DNA from: Bufo bufo
Taxonomy: Eukaryota; Chordata; Amphibia; Anura; Bufonidae
DNA: 64,000 bases
Assembly: GCF_905171765.1 (NCBI RefSeq)
Contig: NC_053391.1
Location: 188,676,559 to 188,740,558, forward strand
Direction: 5' to 3'
In this document: positions 10,504 to 20,904 of the stretch, piece after piece
Layout: every line of letters starts with the position of its first letter
How positions within the stretch are numbered: the first letter of the stretch is position 1
Translations under genes and position numbers: made by a program
Notes under the pieces: generated by a model
The model's input: only the letters and a program-made list of their open reading frames with translations
Databases searched by the model: none
Told to the model about the DNA's origin: nothing

Positions 10504-11124
10504 TAAGTGCCCGGAAGAAGACCAGGAGGTGATGAGTACAGCCAGTGCAGTGCTTCCCTCAACACCCCTCTTGCCTCCTGCATAATAATGACTGCTTCCA
10601 TAATGGAAGTGATCATTGGCATTTGCACCGTAAGAAGCACTGCCATTCCCCCTTTCCTTCACATTTGGGGGAAAAAGTGCGTATTATAGACCGAAAAATA
10701 CAGTACAATGTACAGTACAGACCAAAAGTTTGGACACACCTTCTCATTCAAAGAGTTTTCTTTATTTTCATGTCTATGAAAATTGTAGATTCACACTGAA
10801 GGCATCAAAACTATGAATTAACACATGTGGAATTATATACATAACAAACAAGTGTGAAACAACTAAAAATATGTCATATTCTAGGTTCTTCAAAGTAGCC
10901 ACCTTTTGCTTTGATTACTGCTTTGCACAATCTTGGCATTCTCTTGATGAGCTTCAAGAGGTAGTCCCCTAAAATGGTTTTCACTTCACAGGTGTGCCCT
11001 GTCAGGTTTAATAAGTGGGATTTCTTGCCTTATAAATGGGGTTGGGACCATCAGTTGCGTTGAGGAGACGTCAGGTGGATACACAGCTGATAGTCCTACT
11101 GAATAGACTGTTAGAAGTTGTATT

Positions 11125-11507
11125 ATGGCAAGAAAATAGCAGCTAAGTAAAGAAAACAGAGTGGCCATCATTACTTTAAGAAATGAAGGTCAGTCAGTCA
11201 GCCGAAAAATTGGGAAAACTTTGAAAGTAAGGGCTATTTGACCATGAAGGAGAGTGATGGGGTGATGCGCCAGATGACCTGGCCTTCACAGTCACCGGAC
11301 CTGAACCCAATCGAGATGGTTTGGGGTGAGCTGGTCCACAGAGTGAAGGCTAAAGGGCCAACAAGTGCTAAGCATCTCTGGGAACTCCTTCAAGACTGTT
11401 GGAAGACCATTTCAGGGGACTACCTCTGTAAGCTCATCAAGAGAATGCCAAGAGTGTGCAAAGCAGTAATCAAAGCAAAAGGTGGCTACTTTGAAGAACC
11501 TAGAATA
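11125..11507 (+). pseudogene. Tc1-like transposase, family 2, internally deleted
   Basis: The likely start is the ATG at 11125 (MARK), with a TAG as the fifth codon. An N-terminal helix-turn-helix segment follows (VAIITLRNEGQSVSRKI). Just after KIGKTLK the sequence jumps to the end of the catalytic domain in another frame ([18 protein letters not shown], ending VIKAKGGYFEE). The jump removes both catalytic Asp residues and leaves only the Glu of the DDE triad. The product would be inactive. Confidence 0.88.
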
Positions 11508-11892
11508 TGACATATTTTTAGTTGTTTCACACTTGTTTGTTATGTATATAAGGCCTCATGCACACGGACATTTTTTTTTTTGCAGTCCGCAAAACGGATT
11601 TCCGTTGTTCCGTGATCCGTGACCGTTTTTTCTTCCGTGGGTCTTCCTTGATTTTTGGAGGATCCACGGACATGAAAAAAAAGTCGTTTTGGTGTCCGCC
11701 TGGCCGTGCGGAGCCAAACGGATCCGTCCTGACTTACAATGCAAGTCAATGGGCACGGATCCGTTTGACGTTGACACAATATGGTGCAATTGCAAACGGA
11801 TCCGTCCCCCATTGACTTTCAATGTAAAGTCAGGAGTCCCTATTAATATACCATCAGATCGGAGTTTTCTCCAATCCGATGGTATATTTTAA

Positions 11893-12031
11893 CTTGAAGC
11901 GTCCCCATCACCATGGGAACGCCTCTATGTTAGAATATACCATCGAATTTGAGTTAGATCGTGAAACTCAGATCCGACAGTATATTCTAACACAGAGGCG
12001 TTCCCATGGTGATGGGGACGCTTCAGGTTAG
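11893..12031. repeat. Inverted repeat (hairpin) within the MITE
   Basis: The arms run from AACTTGAAGCGTCCCCATCA (11891) to about 11955, and from about 11968 to GGGGACGCTTCAGGTT (12031). They are near-perfect inverted copies of about 60 bp. Confidence 0.9.
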
Positions 12032-12125
12032 ATTATACTAAAAGAACTGTGTACATGACTGCCCCCTGCTGCCTGGCAGTTGCTGCCAGGCAGCAGGGGG
12101 AAGACCCCCACCCTCCCTCCCTCCC

Positions 12126-12800
12126 TTGTATTTAACACATTGGTGGCCAGTGCGGTCGGCCCCCCCTCCCTTCTATGTAACACATTGGTGGCCAGTGCGG
12201 CCGGCCCCTCCCCTCCCTCCCCCCCTAATTAAAATGACCGACCCCCAATCATTGGTGGCAGCGGAGAGTTCCGATCGGAGTCCCAGTTTAATCGCTGGGA
12301 CTCCGATCGGTAACCATGGCAACCAGGACGCTACTGCAGTCCTGGCTGCCATGGTTACTTAGCAATTTTAGAAGCATTATACATACCTGCGATGTCTGTG
12401 ACCGGCTGGGCGCTCCTCCTACTGGTAAGTGAAAGCTCTGTGCTATAAGCAATGCGCCACACAGACCTTTCACTTACCAGTAGGAGGAGCGCCCGGCAGG
12501 TCACAGACATCGCAGGTAAGTATAATGCTTCTAAAATTGCTAAGTAACCATGGCAGCCAGGACTGCAGTAGTGTCTTGGCTGCCATGGTAACCGACCGAA
12601 GCCCCAGCGATTAAACTGGGACTCCGATCGAAACTCTCCGCTGCCACCAATGATGGGGGGTCGGTCATTTTAATTAGGGGGGGGGGGCAGCCGCACTGGC
12701 CACGAATGTGTTAAATACAAGGGAGGGAGAGAGGGGGGGCCGGCCGCACTGGCCACCAATGTGTTAAATACAAGGGAGGGAGGGTGGGCCGGCCGCACTG
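12126..12800. repeat. Giant foldback with about 300-bp arms
   Basis: The left arm (about 12126-12430) and right arm (about 12455-12790) are near-perfect inverted copies around a loop near 12440. The arms carry GGTGGCCAGTGCGG units at their outer ends: two on the left, and four on the right (the last near 12842-12856 at about 12850). Each arm also includes an inner hairpin CCATGGCAACCAGGACG...GTCCTGGCTGCCATGG and two outward or inward GGTAAGT words. Confidence 0.9.
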
Positions 12801-13371
12801 GCCACCAATGTGTTAAATACAAGGGAGGGAGGGGGGGGGGCGGCCACACTGGCCACCGATGAGTTAAATACAGGGGGGGGGGAGGGCACCTCTGTGTTAG
12901 AATATACTGTCGGATCTGAGTTTTCACAAAGTGAAAAATCAGATCTAAAAAGCTTTTATGCAGACGGATCAGCGGATCCGTCTGTGTGAAAATAGCCTAC
13001 GGACAAGGATGATGGACGCGGATGGCAATCTTGTGTGCATCCGTGTTTTTTCACTGACCCATTGACTTGAATGGGTCCGTGAACCGTTGTCCGTCAAAAA
13101 GATAGGACAGGTCATATTTTTTGGACGGACAGGAAACACGGATCACGGATGCGGCTGCAAAACGGTGCATTTTCCAATTTTTCCACGGACCCATTGAAAG
13201 TCAATGGGTCCGCGAAAAAAAAAGGAAAACAGAACAACGGCTGCAGATGCACACAACGGTCGTGTGCATGAGTCCTATTCCCACATGTGTTAATTCATAG
13301 TTTTGATGCCTTCATAGTCATGAAAACTCTTTGAATGAGAAGGTGTGTCCAAACTTTTGGTCTGTACTGTA

Positions 13372-13551
13372 TTTCATGAGAAATATATATTTTGTGTCTT
13401 GAAGGTAGGTATATAAAGAGAACAATTACAATAAAATCTATCTAAAAAATGAGGCAGCACTCCAGATTCCCTGGTGAAAAAAAATATGAGGTTCCTTTTG
13501 TTAACCTATGCGATGAAGGCAAAAAAAAAAACGTGAGGTAGAAGCCAATTT
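13372..13551. other. Short unassigned interval
   Basis: This is AT-rich sequence between the Tc1 and the CR1 3' region. It may include the CR1 3' end. No gene or repeat is recognised. Confidence 0.4.
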
Positions 13552-14242
13552 TCCTCATTTTAGGGGAAGAAAATTCCTTCCGGACTCCAATCAGATAATC
13601 AGAATAACTCCCTGGATCAATCCTTCTCCAGAATTCTAGTAGCTATAGCCTGTAATATTATTACACTCCAGAAATACATCCAGGCCCTCTTAAACTCTTT
13701 TAGTGAGTTCACCATCACCACCTCCTCAGGCAGAGAGTTCAATAGTCTCACTGCTTTTACCGTAAAGAATCCTCTTCTATGTTTGTGTACAAACCTTCTT
13801 TCCTCCAGACGCAGAGGATGTGCCCTCGTCACAGTCACAGTCCTGGGGATAAATAGATGATGGTAGAGATCTCTGTACTGACCCCTGATGTGTTAATACA
13901 TAGTTATAGATTAATTTTTTTCTAAACTAAATAACCCTAATTTTGGTAATTTTTCTGGGTACTGTAGTCCACCCATTCCAGTTATTACTTTAGTTGCCGT
14001 CTTTCTTGTGCACAGGAGCCCAGAACTGTACACAGTACTCCATGTGTGGTCTGACTAGTGATTTATAAAGTGGCAGCACTATGTTCTCATCACGTGCATC
14101 TTTGCCCCTTTTAAAGCAACCCATAATCTGATTGACCTTGGCAGCAGCTGCCTGACACTGGTTTCTACAGTTAAGTTTGCTGTCCACTAAAATTTCTAAA
14201 TCCTTTTCCATGTCAGTGTTACCCAGTGTTTTACCATTTAGT
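13552..14242 (-). mobile_element. CR1 LINE, 3' part (RT C-terminal region)
   Basis: The minus-strand frames read NGKTLGNTDMEKDLEILVDSK, then VRPHMEYCVQFWAP (14211-13990). After frame breaks they read RRGFFTVKAVRLLNSLPEEV (13838-13617). These are the conserved C-terminal blocks of CR1-type reverse transcriptase ORF2. The frame is interrupted by shifts between 13838 and 13990. The coding sense continues upstream at 22945, because the 8.7-kb hAT (14243-22944) with duplication CATTTAGT separates the two pieces. Confidence 0.88.
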
Positions 14243-14460
14243 CAGTGGCGTCTCTAGCTTTCAAATTTTGGGGGGGCACACTGGGGGCCAGGACAAAAGT
14301 GGGGGGGGGGGGGGGGGCAGCTATAACAATGATACATTTACACAAGTATGCTTAGAAATACTGCAATACTTTACCCAATACCTAAAACCGCAACAGGGAA
14401 GAAAAGTCCTGCTGTCTGTGTTTTAAAAAAAAAAACAATCACTCAGATTTCAACATGTCC

Positions 14461-14835
14461 TAGTTGCCTGTGGATGACACTTTTATAGGGAGGGGGATCT
14501 GTGGATGACACTTTTATAGGGAGGGGGATCTGTGGATGACACTGTTATGAAGGGGGATCTGTGGATGACACTGTTATGGAGGGGGATCTGTGGATGACAC
14601 TGTTATGGAGGAGGATCTGTGGATGACACTGTTATGGAGGGGGATCTGTGGATGACACATCCCGTATATAGCATCTTATGATATATGTGTCATCCCCAGA
14701 TCCACCCCCTGACAGTGTCATCTCCATTTCCCCCTCCATAACAGTGTCATCCACAGATCCCCCTCCCTATAACAGTGTCATCCACAGATCCCCCTCCCAA
14801 TAACAGAGTCATCCACAGATCTCCCTCCCCGCCTC
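14461..14835. repeat. Palindromic minisatellite of 30-35-bp units
   Basis: About six head-to-tail units of TCTGTGGATGACACTGTTAT-type (14471-14655) are followed by about four units of the complementary orientation (14690-14835). The array therefore folds back on itself. It lies just inside the left end of the hAT element. Confidence 0.9.
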
Positions 14836-15289
14836 TCACAGGAGTATACATTTGACATTTCTAAACTGTAATCCTTATCCTGCAGTAACTTTAACTTTAA
14901 CCACCTCAGCCCCCAGTGCTTAAACACCCTGAAAGACCAGGCCACTTTTAACACTTCTGACCTACACTACTTTCACAGTTTATTGCTCGGTCATGCAACT
15001 TACCACCCAAATGAATTTTACCTCCTTTTCTTCTCACTAATAGAGCTTTCATTTGGTGGTATTTCATTGCTGCTGACATTTTTACTTTTTTTGTTATTAA
15101 TCGAAATTTAACGATTTTTTTGCAAAAAAATGACATTTTTCACTTTCAGTTGTAAAATTTTGCAAAAAAAACGAGATCCATATATAAATTTTGCTCTAAA
15201 TTTATTGTTCTACATGTCTTTGATAAAAAAAAAATGTTTGGGTAAAAAAAAAATGGTTTGGGTAAGAGTTATAGCGTTTACAAACTATG

Positions 15290-17130
15290 GTACAAAAATG
15301 TGAATTTCCGCTTTTTGAAGCAGCTCTGACTTTCTGAGCACCTGTCATGTTTCCTGAGGTTCTACAATGCCCAGACAGTACAAACACCCCACAAATGACC
15401 CCATTTCGGAAAGTACACACCCTAAGGTATTCGCTGATGGGCATAGTGAGTTCATAGAACTTTTTATTTTTTGTCACAAGTTAGCGGAAAATGATGATTT
15501 TTTTTTTTTTTCTTACAAAGTCTCATATTCCACTAACTTGTGACAAAAAATAAAAAGTTCTATGAACTCACTATGCCCATCACGAAATACCTTGGGGTGT
15601 CTTCTTTCCAAAATGGGGTCACTTGTGGGGTAGTTATACTGCCCTGGCATTCTAGGGGCCCAAATGTGTGGTAAGGAGTTTGAAATCAAATTCGGTAAAA
15701 AATGACCAGTGAAATCCGAAAGGTGCTCTTTGGAATATGGGCCCCTTTGCCCACCTAGGCTGCAAAAAAGTGTCACACATCTGGTATCTCCGTACTCAGG
15801 AGAAGTTGGGGAATGTGTTTTGGGGTGTCATTTTACATATACCCATGCTGGGTGAGAGAAATATCTTGGCAAAAGACAACTTTTCCCATTTTTTTTATAC
15901 AAAGTTGGCATTTGACCAAGATATTTATCTCACCCAGCATGGGTATATGTAAAAAGACACCCCAAAACACATTCCTCAACTTCTCCTGAATGCAGAGATA
16001 CCAGATGTGTGACACTTTTTTGCAGCCTAGGTGGGCAAAGGGGCCCATATTCCAAAGAGCACCTTTCGGATTTCACTGGTCATTTTTTACAGAATTTGAT
16101 TTCAAACTCCTTACCACACATTTGGGCCCCTAGAATGCCAGGGCAGTATAACTACCCCACAAGTGACCCCATTTTGGAAAGAAGAGACCCCAAGGTATTC
16201 GCTGATGGGCATAGTGAGTTCATGGAAGTTTTTATTTTTTGTCACAAGTTAGTGGAATATGAGACTTTGTATGAAAAAAAAAAATCATCATATTCCACTA
16301 ACTTGTGACAAAAAATAAAAAATTCTAGGAACTTTCCATGCCCCTCACGGAATACCTTGGGGTGTCTTCTTTCCAAAATGGGGTCACTTGTGGGGTAGTT
16401 ATACTGCCCTGGCATTTTCCAGGGGCCCTAATGTGTGGTAAGTAGGTAAATGACCTGTGAAATCCGAAAGGTGCTCTTTGGAATGTGGGCCCCTTTGCCC
16501 ACCTAGGCTGCAAAAAAGTGTCACACATGTGGTATCGCCGTATTCAGGAGAAGTTGGGGAATGTGTTTTGTGGTGTCATTTTACATATACCCATGCTGGG
16601 TGAGAGAAATATCTTGGCAAAAGACAACTTTTCCCATTTTTTTATACAAAGTTGGCATTTGACCAAGATATTTATCTCACCCAGCATGGGTATATGTAAA
16701 ATGACACCCCAAAACACATTCCCCAACTTCTCCTGAATACGGAGATACCACATGTGTGACACTTTTTTGCAGCCTAGGTGGGCAAAGGTGCCCAAATTCC
16801 TTTTAGGAGGGCATTTTTAGACATTTGGATACCAGACTTCTTCTCACGCTTTGGGGCCCCTAAAATGCCAGGGCAGTATAAATACCCCACATGTGACCCC
16901 ATTTTGGAAAGAAGACACCCCAAGGTATTCAATGAGGGGCATGGCGAGTTCATAGAAAAAAAAAAATTGGGCACAAGTTAGCGGAAATTGATTTTTTGGA
17001 TTTTGTTCTCACAAAGTCTCCCTTTCCGCTAACTTGGGACAAAAATTTCAATCTTTCATGGACTCAATATGCCCCTCAGCGAATACCTTGGGGTGTCTTC
17101 TTTCCAAAATGGTGTTATTTGTGGGGTGTT
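15290..17130. repeat. Array of alternating large hairpins
   Basis: Two palindromic cores alternate. Core A has arms TCACAAGTTAGTGGAATATGA and the complement, centred near 15505, 16275 and 17010. Core B has arms around CTCACCCAGCATGGGTATAT, centred near 15890 and 16655. Spacing between successive centres is about 380 bp, giving a repeat period of about 770 bp. The intervening sequence (GGGGTCACTTGTGGGGTAGT, GCCCACCTAGGCTGC) appears in alternating orientation. Small open frames here are shadows of the repeat. Confidence 0.9.
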
Positions 17131-18006
17131 TGTACTGCCCTGGCATTTGAGGGTCTCCGCAATCATTACATGTATTCCCAGCATTAGGAGTTTCTGCTAT
17201 TCTCCTTATATTGAGCATACAGGTAATGAGATTTTTTTTTTTCGTTCAGCCTCTGGGCTGAAAGAAAAAAATGAACGGCACAGATTTCTTCATTCGCATC
17301 GATCAATGTGGATGAAAAAATCTCTGCCAAAAAAAGAAAAAGGAGGGGAAAGGCGTCTGCCAGGACATAGGAGCTCCGCCCAACATCCATACCCACTTAG
17401 CTCGTATGCCCTGGCAAACCAGATTTCTCCATTCACATCAATCGATGTGGATGAATAAATCATTGCCGGGATTTTTTTTTTTATATATACAAAGTGTTTG
17501 CCAAAGTATATGAACACCGCCTCCTCCTCAGCTCATATGCCTCGGCAAACGTATCTTTTACTGCAGAGGAGAAATCTCGTCTTGCAGCGCCGCATACACC
17601 GACTTGCGTGTAATCTGACAGCAGCGCAATGCTTCTGTCCGAATGCACATCAGTGCTGCAGCTAGTCGATCGGTTGGTCCACCTGGAAGGTAAAAAAAAC
17701 AAAACAAAAAAGAAAAAACCAGGCCGCAACGCAATAACTTTATTAACTTTAGAACAGAACATATTAACTTTTTTTTTAACTTTTTAAACTTTTTTACTTA
17801 CCGGTAATTTTTTTTTTTTTTATTTTTTTTTTACCTTTATAGAACAAACCTCTCCTTCCCCATGGGACAATGTGCAAAGCGCAAATCGCCCAAAGATGTG
17901 GCAAAGTACGTTATGCACTTTATCCCAGGTGAAAGGAGAGGTTTGCAGCAGCTGTGAGTAAAAGGGCCCTAATAGCCCTGTGTGCCTGTCCTGTGAGATG
18001 CAATCC
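17131..18006. other. Untranslated part of the piggyBac element
   Basis: This is non-coding sequence downstream of the transposase (which reads leftward). It contains a duplicated motif, CAGATTTCTTCATTCGCATC at about 17281 and a similar one at about 17421, and T-rich stretches near 17764-17835. Nothing resembling a gene is visible. Confidence 0.6.
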
Positions 18007-19950
18007 CTATGCTAGGTGTACCTGTGTGTGGTACTTCCGGAAACACTCACCAAAGCATAGGGCAGGGTGGTCAGGACAGAAATAGCGGGTGTCACGCCTT
18101 ATTCCACTCCTGCTACAGACACGACATCTTTTTCGGGGTGACGGTTGGGTTGAGGTACCAGGAACGACACTGGGGAAATGTCGCTCGTGTAGACGGCTAA
18201 CTACACTGGTGGATGGGGCCACGGAACCTCCTGGGTAAAGGAGGTTCTCGATGATCTCTTCCTGGAATTTGAGGAAGGATCGTGTTCTCCCAGCCTTACT
18301 GTAGAGAACATAACTATTGTACAGCGCCAATTGAATTAAATATACAGACACCTTCTTATACCAGCGTCTGGTTCTGCGGGAAACTAAATACGGAGACAAC
18401 ATCTGGTCATTGAAGTCCACCCCTCCCATGAGCGCATTATAGTCGTGGACACAGAGGGGCTTTTCAATGACACGGGTTGCTCGCTCAATTTGGATTGTCG
18501 TGTCTGCGTGAATGGAGGAGAGCATGTAAACGTCACGCTTGTCTCTCCATTTCACCGCGAGCAGTTCTTCGTTACACAAGGCAGCCCTCTCCCCCCTTGC
18601 AAGACGGGTGGTTACAAGCCGTTGGGGGAAGCCCACGCGACTAGTTCGCGCGGTGCCACAGGCGCAAATCCGTTCTAGAAACAAATGCCTAAAGAGGGCC
18701 ACACTTGTGTAAAAATTTTCCACATAAAGATGGTACCCCTTGCCGAATAAGGGTGACACCAAGTCCCAGACTGTCTTCCCACTGCTCCCCAGGTAGTCAG
18801 GGCAACCGACCGGCTCCAGGGTCTGATCTTTTCCCTCATAGATCCGAAATTTGTGGGTATAGCCTGTGGCCCTTTCACAGAGCTTATACAATTTGACCCT
18901 ATACCGGGCACGCTTGCTTGGGATGTATTGTTTGAAGCCAAGGCGCCCGGTAAAATGTATTAGGGACTCGTCTTCGCAGATGTTTTGCTCGGGGGTATAC
19001 AAATCTGCAAATTTCTGGTTGAAATGGTCTATGAGGGGCCGAATTTTGTGGAGCCGGTCAAAAGCTGGGTGGCCTCTGGGACGGGAGGTGGTGTTGTCGC
19101 TAAAATGCAGGAAACGGAGGATGGCCTCAAATCGTGCCCTGGACATAGCAGCAGAGAACATGGGCATGTGATGAATCGGGTTCGTGGACCAATATGACCG
19201 CAATTCATGCTTTTTTGTCAGGCCCATGTTGAGGAGAAGGCCCAAAAAAATTTTACGTTCGGAAACTTGGACTGGTTTCCACCGGAAAGGCTGGGCATAA
19301 AAGCTTCCCGGGTTGGCGGATATAAATTGTGTGGCATACCGGTTTGTCTCTGCCACGACTAAGTCCAAGAGCTCCGCAGTCAAGAACAGCTCAAAAAATC
19401 CCAGGGCCGAACCGATTTGAGCCGTCTCAACCCGAACTCCAGACTGGGCGGTGAAAGGGGGAACTAATGGTGCGGCTGAAGTTGGTGACTGCCAATCAGG
19501 GTTTGCCAGCACCTCAGGGATTCTAGGGGCTCTACGGGCCTGTCTGTGCGGTGGCTGCGACGGGGTAACTACTGCACGTGCCACTGTACCAGCTTCAACT
19601 GCCCTTCTGGTGCTCGCCACGTCACCATGTTGTACGGCACTGCTGGTACTAGGTCCAGGGAGGGCTGCGCTGCTGGTGTATGCCTCACCACGTGATCCGG
19701 CAGCGACAGCCCCACTCTGCTGCTCTTGAAGCGGATCCTGCATAACCTGTGGTCTAGCGACACGGGGCCGGGTACGCTTGGTGCTGCCAGGGACCTCAAC
19801 CTCCTCGTCCGAACTTTGGGTCAGAGAGCCACTGCTTTCTACAGGTTCATATTCTGACCCGCTAGATTCGTCAGATGAGGGTTCCCACTCCTCATCCGAC
19901 TGGGTCAGAATCCTGTAGGCCTCTTCAGAAGAATACCCCCTGTTTGACAT
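18007..19950 (-). CDS. piggyBac-type transposase (PGBD4/Uribo2-like), intact 647-aa ORF
   Basis: This would be a nuclear enzyme that excises and integrates TTAA-flanked elements. The ORF is uninterrupted for 647 codons, against about 590 for Uribo2-type enzymes. The extra length is an acidic Ser/Glu-rich disordered N-terminus (residues 1-165). The start MSNRGYSSEEA resembles the start of Xenopus piggyBac proteins. The DDE_Tnp_1_7 domain spans about 180-550. The first catalytic Asp is D327 (CEDESL). The second position is Glu, E411 (YVENFYTS; codon GAA at 18718-18720), where Asp is usual. The third Asp is D512 (GGVDFNDQ). The usual FKGR after the first Asp is FTGR here. The C-terminal zinc cross-brace is complete: C609, C612, C625, H628, C632, C636, H641 and H645. 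It is the only long intact gene in the window. It may be recently dead, or a transposase under selection for DNA binding only. Confidence 0.95.
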   Translation of the reverse strand: MSNRGYSSEEAYRILTQSDEEWEPSSDESSGSEYEPVESSGSLTQSSDEEVEVPGSTKRTRPRVARPQVMQDPLQEQQSGAVAAGSRGEAYTSSAALPGPSTSSAVQHGDVASTRRAVEAGTVARAVVTPSQPPHRQARRAPRIPEVLANPDWQSPTSAAPLVPPFTAQSGVRVETAQIGSALGFFELFLTAELLDLVVAETNRYATQFISANPGSFYAQPFRWKPVQVSERKIFLGLLLNMGLTKKHELRSYWSTNPIHHMPMFSAAMSRARFEAILRFLHFSDNTTSRPRGHPAFDRLHKIRPLIDHFNQKFADLYTPEQNICEDESLIHFTGRLGFKQYIPSKRARYRVKLYKLCERATGYTHKFRIYEGKDQTLEPVGCPDYLGSSGKTVWDLVSPLFGKGYHLYVENFYTSVALFRHLFLERICACGTARTSRVGFPQRLVTTRLARGERAALCNEELLAVKWRDKRDVYMLSSIHADTTIQIERATRVIEKPLCVHDYNALMGGVDFNDQMLSPYLVSRRTRRWYKKVSVYLIQLALYNSYVLYSKAGRTRSFLKFQEEIIENLLYPGGSVAPSTSVVSRLHERHFPSVVPGTSTQPSPRKRCRVCSRSGIRRDTRYFCPDHPALCFGECFRKYHTQVHLA

Positions 19951-20904
19951 TTTGGACTACTAAATTTAGGGGTATTCCCTGAGACTACCCAAGAAAAAAA
20001 GCAAGCCTGTCTTACAAAGGGGAGGCTAGCGAAGTACCGGAGGCCGCTGCGGTTGATAAAAAATATCAAAACTGATTTTTTTTTATCGCCGCAGTGCGTG
20101 TAAAATGAATGTGCAGTGATCAAAAAAATATATATTTTTTGTCACTGCGGTGGGGCGGGCGTGGGTGAACGCACGTGTGGGCGACCGATCAGGCCTGATC
20201 GGGCAAACACTGCGTTTTGGGTGGAGGGCGAGCTAAGGTGACACTAATACTATTATAGATCTGACCGTGATCAGTTTTGATCACTTACAGATACTATAAA
20301 AGTACAAATGCTGATTAGCAATACGCTAAACAGCGAATAAGTGACTGCGGTGCGGTGGGCTGGGCGCTAACTCACGCTAAACTACCTAACCAAGGGGCCT
20401 AAACTATCCCTAAAACCTAACAGCCAATACTAGTGAAAAATAAAAAGTGACAGTTTACACTGATCACTTTTTTTCCTTTCACTAGTGATTGACAGGGGCG
20501 ATCAAAGGGGTGATCAAAGGGTTAATTGGGGTGCAGGGGGGTGATCTGGGGCTAAGGTGTAGTGTTTGGTGTACTCACAGTTCAGTCTGCTCCTCTGCTG
20601 GATCCAACCGACGAAAAGGACCAGCAGAGGAGCAGACAAGCCATATAACAGATCATATTTACTAATATGATCTGTTATATGACTTGTGATTGGATTTTTT
20701 GAAAATCGCCAGCCTGCCAGCCAATGATCGTTGCTGGCAGGCTGGTGACGAACTTGTTCTTTTAATTTTGCCGGCCCGCGATGCGCATGCGCGGGCCGGC
20801 TTTGAGCGAAATCTCGCGTCTCGAGAGATGACGCGTATATGCGTGATTGTGCGCAGCGCTGCCACCTCCGGAACGGGAATCTGCGTTAGGCGGTCCGGAG
20901 GTGG
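19951..20904. other. 5' untranslated region and right end of the piggyBac element
   Basis: This lies upstream of the transposase (which reads leftward). It contains several GATCA-rich short direct and inverted motifs (20170-20540), a hairpin TGGATCCAAC/GGACCAGCAGAGGAGCAGAC region near 20590-20640, and the terminal GGAGGTGG. It must hold the promoter, but I recognise no TATA box with confidence. Confidence 0.55.

Larger units (their letters stand above)
9466..10705. mobile_element. TA-flanked MITE with CTGTATTTTTC termini
   Basis: The left end is TACTGTATTTTTCACTCC. The right end is the complement of TACTGTATTTTTCGGTC. Both abut TA (9466-9467 and 10704-10705). No transposase is present. The interior contains a CAGA-rich repeat and a nested TAA element (10025-10503). 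TA duplication suggests the Tc1/mariner/pogo group. Confidence 0.75.
11552..13275. mobile_element. Large foldback MITE, GGCCTCATGCACACG family
   Basis: This is a 1,724-bp insertion in the right inverted repeat of the family 2 Tc1. Termini are GGCCTCATGCACACGG and CGTGTGCATGAGTCC. TAA lies on the left and TAT on the right. The undisturbed left arm of the Tc1 shows that the empty site contained TATAATT, so a TAA duplication with one later change fits. The interior is almost wholly built of hairpins (11893-12031 and 12126-12800), with no ORF of its own. Outer parts carry ACGGATCCGT cores. Confidence 0.82.
10711..13371 (+). mobile_element. Tc1-like transposon, family 2, with nested MITE
   Basis: TA-flanked termini TACAGTACAGACCAAAAGTT (10711) and its complement (ending 13371) bound long inverted repeats of about 200 bp. 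The inner part of the right repeat reads from 11478 to 11551, and the outer part resumes at 13276. The break is the insertion of the MITE at 11552-13275. Removing the MITE restores a right arm matching the left arm. Without the insert the element would be about 0.9 kb, so it is also internally deleted. Confidence 0.92.
14901..20904 (-). mobile_element. piggyBac-type element (6 kb) with intact transposase ORF
   Basis: TTAA at 14897-14900 abuts CCACCTCAGC. On the right GGAGGTGG abuts TAAA (20905-20908), a probable decayed TTAA. Inside lie the 647-aa piggyBac transposase on the minus strand (18007-19950), a large array of alternating hairpins (15290-17130) and untranslated DNA. The short CCACCTC termini and the TTAA-type site fit piggyBac. 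At 6 kb the element is longer than usual because of the hairpin array. It is inserted in the hAT at 14243-22944. Confidence 0.8.

Noticed and set aside
15513..16974. Several 65-100-codon frames on both strands
   Set aside because: They repeat in alternating orientation and are shadows of the hairpin array; the protein sequences are the same few frames re-read.
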